From JACMLD01 sp039919885 (GTDB lineage: Bacteria; Bacteroidota; Bacteroidia; Chitinophagales; Chitinophagaceae): DNA of 64,000 nt. A program made the position numbers and the translations under genes. The notes below the pieces were generated by a model, which saw nothing but the letters and a program-made list of their open reading frames with translations, had not been told where the DNA came from and did not search any database. The first letter of the stretch is position 1; every line of letters starts with the position of its first letter. Positions 51,886-60,919 of the stretch are shown here, piece after piece. The stretch lies in assembly GCA_039919885.1 (NCBI GenBank), contig JBDSEV010000025.1, forward strand, positions 1-64,000, written 5' to 3'.

Positions 51886-53208
51886 ATGAAAAAAGACTTT
51901 CCTTATTTTTTGTTTTGTTTTTTGTTGCTGCTCACGGCAATAGTTGGTTGCAATGAACCGAAAGCTATGGTGATGGAAGAAACGGAAATACTGCACCAAA
52001 ACCAGGATCAACTTACGCAGGTAATTATATATGACGTATTTACGCCGCCGGTGGCCAGCAGAATATATGTGTATTCATCACTGGCGTCGTATGAAGCCAT
52101 TCGTTTTAGCAAACAGGGCGCTGGTTCCATTACGGGGCAATTAAAGGGTTTTGGAAAAATGCCCTTGCCGGAAAAAGGAAAAACCTACAATTATACCCTG
52201 GCTGCCACAAAGGCTTTTTTTACGGTTGCGCGAAACATAAAAGTATTTTCGGTTGATTCCTTACGCGCCTCTGAGCAAGCTGTGTACAAAAGTTTTAAAG
52301 ATAATATTAACGATACCGTTTATCAGCGGTCAGTTGATTTTGGAGATGCCGTTGCCCGGCAAATTCTTATCAGGGCAAAAACGGATGGCTATATAAAATC
52401 GAGGGGTAAGCCCAAAAACATCGGAAGCAATGACCCCGGAAAATGGCGGCCCACCCCTCCCGATTACATGGATGGGGTTGAATGGTGCTGGAATGAAATG
52501 CAACCAATGCTCATGGATTCCGCAGCCCAATTTAAACCCGTGCCACCACCACCGTATAGCACGGACACTGCCAGCCTTTTTTTCAGGAGCCTGAAAGAAG
52601 TGTACAACATCGGCAAAAACCTTACGGCAGAGCAGCAGTTGATTGCGCGATACTGGGATGACAACCCTTTTGTAATGGAACATTCCGGCCACATGATGTT
52701 TGGCAATAAAAAAATCACACCGGCGGGTCATTGGATGGGCATTGCAGCCATTGCCGCAAAAACCACAAAGGCGGATCCGGTAAAGACCGCAAAAACCTAC
52801 GCACTCACCTCCATCGCCTTGTACGATGCCTTTATTTCCTGTTGGGATGAAAAATACCGCAGCAACTATATCCGCCCCATTACAGTGATCAATGAAAAAA
52901 TTGACAACCGGTGGGCCGCATTTTTACAAACACCCCCGTTTCCGGAATACACCAGCGGACACAGCACCATTACCGGGGCAGCTGCTACCGTGCTAACAGG
53001 ATTGTATGGCGATAATTTCGCCTTCCAGGACACTAGCGATCTTCGCTATATTGGTATGCAGCGGCATTTCTCTTCTTTTATGCAGGCGGCCGATGAGGCT
53101 TCTATCAGTCGCGTGTATGGTGGCATTCACTACCGCTTCAGCGTAGACGAAGGGGCACGGGCTGGTAAAAAGCTGGGTGCCATGATCACAAAAAAAATCC
53201 TGCAGTAG
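51886..53208 (+). CDS. vanadium-dependent haloperoxidase-like (PAP2 superfamily) lipoprotein
   Basis: A 440-residue exported protein with a lipobox (T-A-I-V-G-C-N). It has the full vanadate/phosphate-binding set of the haloperoxidase branch of the PAP2 superfamily: K323 and R330 in K-x6-R-P, T-S-G-H with H359, and S-R-x-x-x-G-x-H with R409 and H415; D421 follows. In known enzymes H415's counterpart binds vanadate covalently and H359's counterpart is the acid-base residue. The PSGH motif has Thr for Pro. The frame is open nine codons upstream; ATG at 51886 gives the signal peptide. Such enzymes oxidise halides with hydrogen peroxide, but acid phosphatase activity is an alternative. Last gene of the unit. 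Confidence 0.85.
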   Translation: MKKDFPYFLFCFLLLLTAIVGCNEPKAMVMEETEILHQNQDQLTQVIIYDVFTPPVASRIYVYSSLASYEAIRFSKQGAGSITGQLKGFGKMPLPEKGKTYNYTLAATKAFFTVARNIKVFSVDSLRASEQAVYKSFKDNINDTVYQRSVDFGDAVARQILIRAKTDGYIKSRGKPKNIGSNDPGKWRPTPPDYMDGVEWCWNEMQPMLMDSAAQFKPVPPPPYSTDTASLFFRSLKEVYNIGKNLTAEQQLIARYWDDNPFVMEHSGHMMFGNKKITPAGHWMGIAAIAAKTTKADPVKTAKTYALTSIALYDAFISCWDEKYRSNYIRPITVINEKIDNRWAAFLQTPPFPEYTSGHSTITGAAATVLTGLYGDNFAFQDTSDLRYIGMQRHFSSFMQAADEASISRVYGGIHYRFSVDEGARAGKKLGAMITKKILQ

Positions 53209-53383
53209 CAGCCTGCAAAAACAGCCCCTGCCGGCTATGACGAGCAGCTATCTTTCAACGCCCTGCACCATGCAGAAAAATATATTTTACCGCAACAGGT
53301 AATTGGGCATTCTTTTGGTTTCCCATTATTAAGTGCTTGCCATGAGCGCCCGGCATGCCACGAAAAATTAGCAAAAATAAACC

Positions 53384-54193
53384 ATGGAAAAAAAATTACA
53401 GGGACAGGTAGCTATCATTACAGGTGCCAGCAGTGGCATAGGAGCAGGTGTGGCAAAAGCGATGGCAGCGGAAGGTGCTACGGTGATTGTTAACCACCCC
53501 GTGCCGGCTACCCTGGCAGCAGCCAGCGCCGTACTGAAAGAAATAACCGATGCAGGTGGTGAAGGCATTACCCATGCCTGTGATGTAAGCAAAGAAGAGG
53601 AGGTGATCAAAATGTTTGCAACTGTGATAGAAAAATTCGGCACAGTAGATATTTTGGTAAACAACGCGGGCCTGCAGCGTGATGCGCCTTTTACTGAAAT
53701 GACACTGGAACAGTGGAACCATGTACTGGCCGTTAATTTAACCGGCCAGTTTCTTTGCGCGCGGGAAGCTATAAAAGAATTTCTAAAAAGAGGGGTTGAT
53801 GAAAAGCGCAGTAAAGCGGCCGGTAAAATAATCTGCATGAGCAGCGTGCACGAAATTATTCCGTGGGCAGGCCATGCCAACTATGCGGCCAGTAAAGGTG
53901 GTATCATGATGCTAATGAAAACCATGGCCCAGGAATTCGCACCAAAAAAAATAAGGGTCAATTCCATTGCGCCAGGCGCCATTGCCACACCCATTAATCG
54001 CGGCGCCTGGGATACACCGGAACACTTGCAGGAACTGCTGAAACTTGTTCCTGCAAAACGCATTGGAACCACAGCGGATGTTGGCAGGGCCGCTGTATTC
54101 CTGGCGAGTGACGATGCAGATTATATAACCGGCACCACCTTATTTATCGATGGCTGCATGACTTTGTACCCTGGATTTGATGGTAATGGATAA
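53384..54193 (+). CDS. short-chain dehydrogenase/reductase, glucose 1-dehydrogenase-like
   Basis: A 269-residue classical SDR. It has the cofactor motif TGASSGIGAG near residue 15, NNAG at about 90, the catalytic Ser in MSSVHEI and the Y-A-A-S-K pair, and RVNSIAPGAIATP. The Glu/Asp side of the second strand suggests use with NAD or NADP cannot be decided. Closest recognised type is glucose 1-dehydrogenase, but many SDRs share this pattern. It lies 175 bases beyond the haloperoxidase-like gene on the same strand and seems to be a separate unit. It converges on the ClC gene. Confidence 0.85.
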   Translation: MEKKLQGQVAIITGASSGIGAGVAKAMAAEGATVIVNHPVPATLAAASAVLKEITDAGGEGITHACDVSKEEEVIKMFATVIEKFGTVDILVNNAGLQRDAPFTEMTLEQWNHVLAVNLTGQFLCAREAIKEFLKRGVDEKRSKAAGKIICMSSVHEIIPWAGHANYAASKGGIMMLMKTMAQEFAPKKIRVNSIAPGAIATPINRGAWDTPEHLQELLKLVPAKRIGTTADVGRAAVFLASDDADYITGTTLFIDGCMTLYPGFDGNG

Positions 54194-54239
54194 ACAGGAA
54201 TGATTGCCCCGTGGCAGCCGCTACCTACAATGCAGCGCA

Positions 54240-56027
54240 CTAGGTGCCTTCATAAAAATCACCTTGCTGCGAGAGCACCTCGCGGTATTTATTAAACACC
54301 TTGGTTTTTGAAATAAAGCCGGAAAATTTATTGTCCTTGTCCAGCACCGGCAGCCACCAGCTGTGGGTGATATCGAATTGTTCCATCGCGGTGTGCATGT
54401 CCTGGGTTTCGCGCAACACAGCGGGTGGTTTTTTCATCAGGGAGCGGATGGGAATCTTTTTAAACTGATCGGGCTGAAATAGTTTTTGCTTAATATCATT
54501 TAACTCAATGATTCCTGCAAAACGATGCCTGTTATCGTGTACAGCAAAGATATTTTTCTCACTCCGCTTTATCATGTCTACCAGATCGCTGAGTGTTTTA
54601 TCCATACTGATACTTTCATACGTATTCTCCAGCATATCATTCATGGTAATACTGGTAAGTATGTTTTTTTCTTTCTGGTGGGTGAATATATGTCCCAATG
54701 AGGCCAGTTTTCTTGTCTCCATGGAAAAGGGCTCACTGGTTTTTACAATAAAAAATGAAATGGAAGAAACAATCATCAATGGAATAAACAATTCATATCC
54801 GTTGGTAATCTCGGCAATCAGGAAGATAGCAGTAAGCGGGCAGTACATAACTCCACTGAGCACCCCGGCCATACCGACCAGGCTAAAATTGCCTTCCGGT
54901 ATTTTTATCCAGGGTGTACTATTGAGTAATTTAGAAAAAAAGAAACCCAGGTAAGCACCGGTAAAAAGAGAAGGCGCAAAATTTCCACCGTTTCCCCCGG
55001 CGCCAATAGTAATGGCAGCCGCCACAGGTTTAATTAAAACAATCAACGCGGTGAATGTGACCAGGCCCCAGTGTTCGCCCAGGCGCGAAAATAGCGTGGT
55101 ATTGTCTGTAATGTTGCCGGGGTCTGCATTCGCTACCAGTTTAACACTGTTATAGCCTTCGCCAAAAAGCGGTGGAAACACAAAACATATAACCAGTAAC
55201 AACAAACCGCCCAGCCCGGCTTTCAGGTATGCATTCATTTTGCTGCTGTGCAACCGGCCTTCAACCGCTTTAAATATTTTAGCATAGTAAAGGGAAACGA
55301 TGCCAGCCAGCACGCCGATCAGAATATAATACGGAACGTTGTTATAATTAAAGTTTTGCTTCAGCACGAAATTAAAAAGCGATTCCTCTTTCAGAATTAT
55401 TTTTGAACAAAGGGCGCCCATCACAGATGAGATCATCAACGGTATAAAATAACTGACCACCGTTTCAGTAAGCAATATCTCAATAGCAAAAATGACACCT
55501 GCTATGGGCGCGTTGAAGACGGCCGAAATACCTGCCGCTGCACCGCAAGCGATCAATAGTGTGCGCTCCCGGTAATTTAAATCAGTAATCCGTGCCAGGT
55601 TGGAGCCGATAGCCGACCCGGTTGATACGATGGGGGATTCCAGCCCTGCGGAACCACCCAGTCCAACCGTAACAGAGCTGGTAATAACGTGCAGGTACAC
55701 ATGTTTCATTGGAATAAAAGAAGATCTGCGTGCAATCGATTTTAATACCATCGCAATGCCCTTTTCTATTTCTTTACCAAAGAAATGGCGGATGATGAAT
55801 ACGGTTAACACCAACCCAAGGCCAGGAAACAACAGGTAGGCAAACCGCGACACGGGAATTTCCTGTACCCAAACCTGCACGTAATGCACGAGTGTTTTGA
55901 GCAGGACCGCTACCAGGCCCGATACAATACCGGTGAGGGTAGCAATTAACATGATAAATTGTACCCGCGTAACCCTTACACGAAGCTGGTTAATTAAAAG
56001 CTGGTACAAAGATTTTACGGAAGCCAA
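54240..56027 (-). CDS. ClC-family chloride channel/transporter with CBS domains
   Basis: A 595-residue membrane protein of the ClC family. The transport domain (about residues 20-430) shows LGGSAGLESPIVSTGSAIGSNLAR, matching the GxGxP-type anion-binding segment, GAAAGISAVFNAPIAGVIFAIE and the GAGGNGGNFAPSLFTGAYLG motif. Two CBS domains occupy about residues 450-595 and probably regulate transport by binding nucleotides. The start codon is TTG at 56027, since the next Met is inside the first membrane span; a -7 box at 56060-56067 fits this start. Whether it is a channel or an H+/Cl- exchanger is not decided by the sequence seen here. Confidence 0.9.
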   Translation of the reverse strand: MASVKSLYQLLINQLRVRVTRVQFIMLIATLTGIVSGLVAVLLKTLVHYVQVWVQEIPVSRFAYLLFPGLGLVLTVFIIRHFFGKEIEKGIAMVLKSIARRSSFIPMKHVYLHVITSSVTVGLGGSAGLESPIVSTGSAIGSNLARITDLNYRERTLLIACGAAAGISAVFNAPIAGVIFAIEILLTETVVSYFIPLMISSVMGALCSKIILKEESLFNFVLKQNFNYNNVPYYILIGVLAGIVSLYYAKIFKAVEGRLHSSKMNAYLKAGLGGLLLLVICFVFPPLFGEGYNSVKLVANADPGNITDNTTLFSRLGEHWGLVTFTALIVLIKPVAAAITIGAGGNGGNFAPSLFTGAYLGFFFSKLLNSTPWIKIPEGNFSLVGMAGVLSGVMYCPLTAIFLIAEITNGYELFIPLMIVSSISFFIVKTSEPFSMETRKLASLGHIFTHQKEKNILTSITMNDMLENTYESISMDKTLSDLVDMIKRSEKNIFAVHDNRHRFAGIIELNDIKQKLFQPDQFKKIPIRSLMKKPPAVLRETQDMHTAMEQFDITHSWWLPVLDKDNKFSGFISKTKVFNKYREVLSQQGDFYEGT

Positions 56028-56059
56028 ATAAATCGGTTTAGTGAAAAAATTGCCAGCAG

Positions 56060-56067
56060 CAAATATA
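56060..56067 (-). promoter_or_regulatory. candidate -7 box for the ClC gene
   Basis: TATATTTG on the minus strand (56067-56060) matches TAnnTTTG and lies 33 bases before the TTG start at 56027. Confidence 0.4.
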
Positions 56068-56144
56068 GCATTGTACAGGGCAACAGCCTGTCAATTAAAC
56101 GGTCGTTGAAAATAGGCCCATTCGGAAAACCCACAGTGCACCAT

Positions 56145-56696
56145 TTATAACTGTCTTATTACCCGGCAGGGATTTCCAACGGCTACCACATTAGCCGGAA
56201 TATCTTTAACCACTACGCTTCCCGCGCCAATGGTGGTATTGTTTCCAATGGTAACCCCAGCGCAGACAATACTTCCACCGCCGATCCATACATTATTGCC
56301 CACATGAACGGGCTGCGCCAATTCCGGCCCTCTTATGCGATCCGCCGCCACAATGGGATGATAGGCCGCATAGACCTGCACGCCAGGGCCCAGGAAAACG
56401 TTGTTGCCCATCTTTATAAAATGGCAATCCAGGAATACACAATTGAAATTTGCAAAAAAATTATCGCCCACCTCAATATGGCATCCATAGTCACAAAAAA
56501 AAGGCGCCTGCACATCAATGTTGCTACCAGTTCTACCGAGCAGTTGCTGCAGCAAACCGGAACGCTTCCCCTTGTCATACACAGATTGATTGTACTCCTG
56601 TAATAGCGCCCGTGCCTTTACACGCAGTGCCAGCAGTTCATTGTCGCCCGCATCGTACAGTTCCCCGGCAAGCATTTTCTGGTATTCGCTTTTCAT
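56145..56696 (-). CDS. sugar O-acetyltransferase (maltose acetyltransferase-like)
   Basis: A 183-residue left-handed beta-helix acetyltransferase of the MAT/LacA type. The N-terminal part (EYQKMLAGELYDAGDNEL) is the Mac domain. The hexapeptide repeats are visible as NIDVQAPFFCDYGCHIEVGDNFFANFNCVFLD, then HPIVAADRIRGPELAQPVHVGNNVWIGGGSIVCAGVTIGNNTTIGAGSVVVKDIPANVVAVGNPCRVIR, with the catalytic His in YAAYHP. It transfers acetyl from acetyl-CoA to a sugar hydroxyl. It follows the APH-type kinase gene by nine bases on the same strand, so the two are likely co-expressed. Confidence 0.92.
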   Translation of the reverse strand: MKSEYQKMLAGELYDAGDNELLALRVKARALLQEYNQSVYDKGKRSGLLQQLLGRTGSNIDVQAPFFCDYGCHIEVGDNFFANFNCVFLDCHFIKMGNNVFLGPGVQVYAAYHPIVAADRIRGPELAQPVHVGNNVWIGGGSIVCAGVTIGNNTTIGAGSVVVKDIPANVVAVGNPCRVIRQL

Positions 56697-56705
56697 ATAT
56701 AATTT

Positions 56706-57719
56706 TCAGTTTGCGGCCACAATTGCCATGTTATGAAAATTCACCCATTTTTTAATGAGCAGGTTGATAAACCGTTTGAGGTATATTTCATTTAAGAAGC
56801 TGTTCGACCAATCATCATAACGCTCGGATTGTACCCCGAGGTAAAAAAAGTAAATACCCGCGCCTGCCGCGGGAATCAGTTGTTGCTCCTCCTGGCTGAT
56901 AGCAGTAATTGACTGATAACCCTGCAAAAAACTTGCTTTTTTTAATTCAAATTCATCTGGATCTTTTTCGGTACTGTACAACTGCAAAATATAATACGCC
57001 ACATCAAATAACAACCAGCCGGTACCACAGAAATCAAAATCGAACAGGGTAATCGTATCATTCTCGTCAATCACAAAATTATCAAACCAGATGTCCAGGT
57101 GAACAACTCCTTTGCGCAGACCAGCGGCAGGCGCGTTGTTAAAGAGCTCAAGTAAGTGCCCCTGCAACGCTTTCATGTATTTCATTTCAGCTGTACCTGC
57201 AGGTAAAAAGCGGCCTAATTTTTTTAAGGAATCCACCATTAAAATATCCTGATTATACTGCACCCGTGCCAATGGTAAATCCTGCGTTACCTGGTGCAGG
57301 CCAGCCATCAGACAACCTGCTTTATAATGCAACGAAGCAGAGAAATTGAGCATCTTCTCCCCTTGCGCAAAAGAAAACAGCACACCGTACCGCGTTCCTT
57401 CTGGCGCAGCCAATTGCTGAATAAATCGCGATTGCCGGTCTGCAATTGGAAAAGATACGGGTATCGCTTTGTCTTTTAAAAGCAGGAGCAGGCGTATTTC
57501 TTCTTCAATTTCAGCTTCTGTTCGCCAGTTTAGGTGGTACACACGAAAGATAAATTTCTGTGCGTCGGCGGTTATCAGGTAGGTATCATTAATGCCTGTT
57601 TTTAAAATACGTGCGGAAATAGTTACTGCCAGCAAATAGTTCTCATTTACAAATTTTGCAATGGCAGCGGGCAACAAAGTAGAATGTGAGACAGGGAAAA
57701 AATTCATTTTTGCGTTCAT
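56706..57719 (-). CDS. aminoglycoside-phosphotransferase-type kinase
   Basis: A 337-residue APH-fold kinase (homoserine kinase type II/choline kinase-like). The N lobe has ILKTGINDTYLITADAQKFIFRVYHLNWRTEAEIEEE with the ATP-binding Lys/Arg region. The catalytic loop reads GVVHLDIWFDNFVID (H-x-D-x-x-x-x-N) followed by ITLFDFDFCGTGWLLFDVAYYI with the metal-binding Asp. All key residues are present. The substrate is unknown, possibly a sugar or amino alcohol. The sugar acetyltransferase gene follows nine bases later. Confidence 0.85.
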   Translation of the reverse strand: MNAKMNFFPVSHSTLLPAAIAKFVNENYLLAVTISARILKTGINDTYLITADAQKFIFRVYHLNWRTEAEIEEEIRLLLLLKDKAIPVSFPIADRQSRFIQQLAAPEGTRYGVLFSFAQGEKMLNFSASLHYKAGCLMAGLHQVTQDLPLARVQYNQDILMVDSLKKLGRFLPAGTAEMKYMKALQGHLLELFNNAPAAGLRKGVVHLDIWFDNFVIDENDTITLFDFDFCGTGWLLFDVAYYILQLYSTEKDPDEFELKKASFLQGYQSITAISQEEQQLIPAAGAGIYFFYLGVQSERYDDWSNSFLNEIYLKRFINLLIKKWVNFHNMAIVAAN

Positions 57720-57805
57720 TTAAATTCAATTTTGCCTCACCAATTATTATAAAAAAGTTGAACCAACGATAGCTGCGTGCCTGCGTCGTAACCTTTTATA
57801 TGTAT

Positions 57806-58006
57806 TTAACTACCGGTGAATTTTGTACCAGCCTGGGCTGCCTCGGTGACCGTATTACGCAGCTTCAGTTCGCAAACAGCAATCAATGCATTCGCCTCGT
57901 GAATTTTTGCCGGCAACGCTTCCAGTTCTATTTCGCCTTCCTCCAACTGATCTACAATTTCTTCAAGTTGTGCGAAAGCCTGGTTATAGGTGATTGCCTT
58001 TTTCAT
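57806..58006 (-). CDS. xseB: exodeoxyribonuclease VII small subunit
   Basis: A 66-residue protein matching XseB: ITYNQAFAQLEEIVDQLEEGEIELEALPAKIHEA is the conserved helical hairpin. It forms a complex with XseA that degrades single-stranded DNA into short oligonucleotides in repair. Its start overlaps the 3' end of xseA by 23 bases, so translation is coupled. Confidence 0.93.
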   Translation of the reverse strand: MKKAITYNQAFAQLEEIVDQLEEGEIELEALPAKIHEANALIAVCELKLRNTVTEAAQAGTKFTGS

Positions 58007-59138
58007 CTTTTATTTTTTTTGTAACGGTGCTGTAAATAGCGGTGTCCTTTAAAAGTATTTTCAGTTCAGCGTTTTCCTTAACCAATGCCGGGTCGGTAAC
58101 TATTTTTCCATTCAGGGTAAGAATGGCAAATCCCCTGTTCAATATTGCCTGCGGACCGGATATTTTTACAAGCCGTTTTGCATGGTCAAGTTTTTCGCGC
58201 GCCTTTTGTATTTGATCGTTAATTGCCACAAACAGGTTTGTTTTAAGCGCCAGGAGTTTGTTTTCAAATGCAAAATTATGTTCCACAAAAAGGGCCGCCA
58301 CTTTTGTAGGCGTCTTTTGTTGCCTTGCCATCAGGTCTGCAATGCTTTGATTTCTGTCGTGCCCGATACCCGTGAATACCGGAATTTTAAAATTAGCGAT
58401 GGAGCGGGCAAGTTCGTATTCATCAAAAGGCCTGAAATCCGCTTGTGAACCTCCACCCCGCACAATGGCCACCGCATCAAACGTTATCTTATGCCGTTCA
58501 ATTAAACCTAATTGTTCTATGATCATAGAGTGGGCCTGGTCGCCCTGTATGGTAACCAGGAATTCTGTAACGGCAAAAGTGTACGCGTGCCGGTTTTTTA
58601 AAATCTCCTGGTTAAAATCTCGCTGCCCGTCGGAATTTGGCGCAGTAATCAAAGCAATTTGCGATATCACCGCAGGCAGCGGTAATTGGTTATTGGCGGT
58701 AACGTACCCACCATCGTGCAATTGGATCGTTGCGGAATTTTCTTTCACCAGTCGGTCGAGCGTCTGTTGTCGTTCCAATTCAAGTGTGCCAAGTGTATGG
58801 GCAACGTCAATCTGCAGTACATCTAGATTGAGGCCATACACCGGATGAAAACGAACCTTCACTTTACAAATGATCTCAATGCCATCACGAAAAACCTGCG
58901 CGGTTGACTTTTCAAATTTTTCTATTTCGATATAAGTAGTGGCCCAGAAAACACTCCGCATTTCTGCGGTTTTAATTTTATTATCATATTCCTCCAGCGT
59001 TAAATAGCAACGCCTGCTGGAAGGATATTTTTTTACGTTCATGATCCGGGCAGACACCCAGTATGCCCGTCCTTCAAAACTGGATTGCAGGGTTTCCTGT
59101 ATTTGATCAACCAATGCTGAAAGCCGGAGCACATCCAT
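57984..59138 (-). CDS. xseA: exodeoxyribonuclease VII large subunit
   Basis: A 384-residue nuclease subunit. It has the N-terminal OB-fold (LVDQIQETLQSSFEGRAYWVSARIMNVK) and the exonuclease domain with ALITAPNSDGQRDFNQEIL, FDAVAIVRGGGSQADFRPFDEYELARSIANFKIPVFTGIGHDRNQSIADLMA, including the conserved G-G-G-S and G-H-D motifs. It is shorter than E. coli XseA (about 450), missing part of the C-terminal coiled coil, as is common in Bacteroidota. xseB overlaps its 3' end. Confidence 0.94.
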   Translation of the reverse strand: MDVLRLSALVDQIQETLQSSFEGRAYWVSARIMNVKKYPSSRRCYLTLEEYDNKIKTAEMRSVFWATTYIEIEKFEKSTAQVFRDGIEIICKVKVRFHPVYGLNLDVLQIDVAHTLGTLELERQQTLDRLVKENSATIQLHDGGYVTANNQLPLPAVISQIALITAPNSDGQRDFNQEILKNRHAYTFAVTEFLVTIQGDQAHSMIIEQLGLIERHKITFDAVAIVRGGGSQADFRPFDEYELARSIANFKIPVFTGIGHDRNQSIADLMARQQKTPTKVAALFVEHNFAFENKLLALKTNLFVAINDQIQKAREKLDHAKRLVKISGPQAILNRGFAILTLNGKIVTDPALVKENAELKILLKDTAIYSTVTKKIKDEKGNHL

Positions 59139-59407
59139 CGTACAATAAGGTTAAAAATGATGTATTTCTATTGCCAATAAAAATAAGAATAAAAACGGTA
59201 GTTGCCGCAGACGCCAGTTTTCAAATCCTTCTGCAAAACACTGTTTTATCATTCATATGCCACAGCAACCAACAGACTGGCGGGTCTGTGGAGACCAGGT
59301 CCGCACATCCAGGCTGCCATCGTTTGAAATTTAAATCCTACCTTCAAATGGACATTAAGTGCATCATCCCTTGTAAAAAAAAGAATACCCCTACCGAACC
59401 GCCAATA

Positions 59408-60052
59408 ATGAAAAAACAGTTATCGCCTTTTGCACAAATTTTCATTGGCGTTATAGCCGCTATAGGATGGTTTGCGCTATCAGCTCAGTTTTACATCAAT
59501 GCTACGTTAAAAATAACACCCATCCCGGAAATGATTATCCGGTACTTTACTTATTTCACCATTCAAACGAATATTATTGTTGCTGTATGTTTTACAGCGA
59601 TACTGATGAATCCCAATTCGAAAATTGGCAGCTTCTTTTGCCGGCAACAGGTTATTGCGGCAGTAACAGTTTACATTTTAATTGTTGGACTTATTTATAA
59701 TACCATCCTGCGTTTTTTATGGGCTCCCACGGGATTGCAGCAACTGGTAGACGAGTTGCTCCATACAGTTATTCCGGTAATGGCGATTGTTTACTGGCTT
59801 TTGTTTGCAGCAAAAAACGCATTAAAATGGAAACACATTCTTTCCTGGCTGATTTATCCTTTTGCATATATATTCTATGTGCTTTTGCGTGGATCAGTTT
59901 CAGGATTTTACCCGTATCCATTTATTAATACTGCCCAGCTCGGCCTGAATAAGGTAGTGGCAAATTCAGTGGGTATTGCGGGCGTTTTTATTTTTTTCTC
60001 TCTTTTGCTCGTGGCAATCAGCAAAGTTCTTCCACAAAAAAAACAGATGTAA
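59408..60052 (+). CDS. Pr6Pr family membrane protein
   Basis: A 214-residue protein with six predicted membrane spans, such as FAQIFIGVIAAIGWFALSAQFY, YFTYFTIQTNIIVAVCFTAILM, VIAAVTVYILIVGLIYNTILRF, TVIPVMAIVYWLLFA and VGIAGVFIFFSLLLVAIS. The sequence F-T-Y-F-T-I-Q-T-N and LHTVIPVMAIVYWLL fit the Pr6Pr (FAR-17a/AIG1-like) family, whose function in bacteria is unknown. The frame is open to 59063, overlapping the start of xseA on the other strand; the ATG at 59408 begins right before the first span and was chosen. Confidence 0.8.
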   Translation: MKKQLSPFAQIFIGVIAAIGWFALSAQFYINATLKITPIPEMIIRYFTYFTIQTNIIVAVCFTAILMNPNSKIGSFFCRQQVIAAVTVYILIVGLIYNTILRFLWAPTGLQQLVDELLHTVIPVMAIVYWLLFAAKNALKWKHILSWLIYPFAYIFYVLLRGSVSGFYPYPFINTAQLGLNKVVANSVGIAGVFIFFSLLLVAISKVLPQKKQM

Positions 60053-60214
60053 TAAGGGCCGGTCTTTTATTCGGCGTTACCAGGTTTCTTATATCTGCCC
60101 ATGTTGGGTATCGATTTCTACAACCCTAAAGTAATTGCTGTTAGTTTATACGTCAACTAATGATGGCACTGTTTTATCAGTTGTTTAGTCATTCATCATC
60201 AAAACCCACAGTTT

Positions 60215-60775
60215 ATGACACAAAGTAGAAAAAGAACACTATTTGCAGGATGTCTCGGAATTGCAACAGTTGCAATAATGGCTTCATGCAGCAATGATAC
60301 CACTTCGACCGACGATCGTGCCACCGCAATGGCCGATTCAACCGCAAAAATGAGTGCAGACGCTCAAAAAGCCGTCGCTAAAAAAAGGAAAGGCATGGCG
60401 TCCGCGATGGTAAGCGCAGACAACGCAGTTAAAATTGAGAAAGGAAAAGACGGCGTATACAGCAAGGCAGAAAAAATGCCTGAATATCCCGGAGGAGAGC
60501 CCGCTTTATCAAAATTTGTTGAAAATAATATCGCCTACCCGCAAGATGCGATAGATCAGAATAAAGAAGGAACCGTGAACGTGTCATTTGTTATAGACGA
60601 AAAAGGAAAAGTGACAAACCCGGTAGCAACCGGAGCAACAACCGGCAACGGGTTGGATGAAGAAGCTATTAAAATAGTTAAACAAATGCCAGATTGGACA
60701 CCAGGAATGGTAAAAGGTAAAGCGGTAAAAACGCGCTTATTGCTTCCTGTTACGTTTAAGTTGTCAGACGGATAA
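60215..60775 (+). CDS. lipoprotein with TonB C-terminal domain
   Basis: A 186-residue protein with a lipobox (A-I-M-A-S-C-S) rather than a TonB-type N-terminal transmembrane anchor. A short Lys/Ala-rich linker follows, and residues of about 85-186 form a TonB C-terminal domain (KMPEYPGGEPALSKFVENNI, YPQDAIDQNKEGTVNVSFVIDEKGKV, LDEEAIKIVKQMPDWTPGMVKGK). Normal TonB proteins span the inner membrane to couple to ExbB/ExbD; a lipid anchor, especially in the outer membrane, would not allow this, so the protein may instead bind TonB boxes or cell-wall/peptide targets. It is a single gene with a strong terminator. Confidence 0.85.
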   Translation: MTQSRKRTLFAGCLGIATVAIMASCSNDTTSTDDRATAMADSTAKMSADAQKAVAKKRKGMASAMVSADNAVKIEKGKDGVYSKAEKMPEYPGGEPALSKFVENNIAYPQDAIDQNKEGTVNVSFVIDEKGKVTNPVATGATTGNGLDEEAIKIVKQMPDWTPGMVKGKAVKTRLLLPVTFKLSDG

Positions 60776-60794
60776 ATTGAGAAATTGACATATA

Positions 60795-60829
60795 AAAAAA
60801 CCAGCGGAAAATTTCCGCTGGTTTTTTTT
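60795..60829 (+). terminator. intrinsic terminator of the TonB-domain lipoprotein gene
   Basis: CCAGCGGAAA (60801-60810) pairs with TTTCCGCTGG (60812-60821), with the A tract before and eight T after it, so it could also act on the minus strand. Confidence 0.85.
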
Positions 60830-60919
60830 ATGTTATCCCAGGAACTTAATTGATGCAATTATGGATTGCGTAAAATCTGCAATCAGAACAATTGTTTAGT
60901 TCACATTACCTGAAACGCT

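Noticed and set aside
53384..54193. SDR gene as fifth member of the haloperoxidase unit
   Set aside because: A 175-base gap, lack of an export signal and a cytosolic fold argue against membership.
59063..59407. 115-codon N-terminal extension of the Pr6Pr gene
   Set aside because: The extension overlaps xseA on the other strand and is unlike the family; the ATG at 59408 directly precedes the first membrane span.
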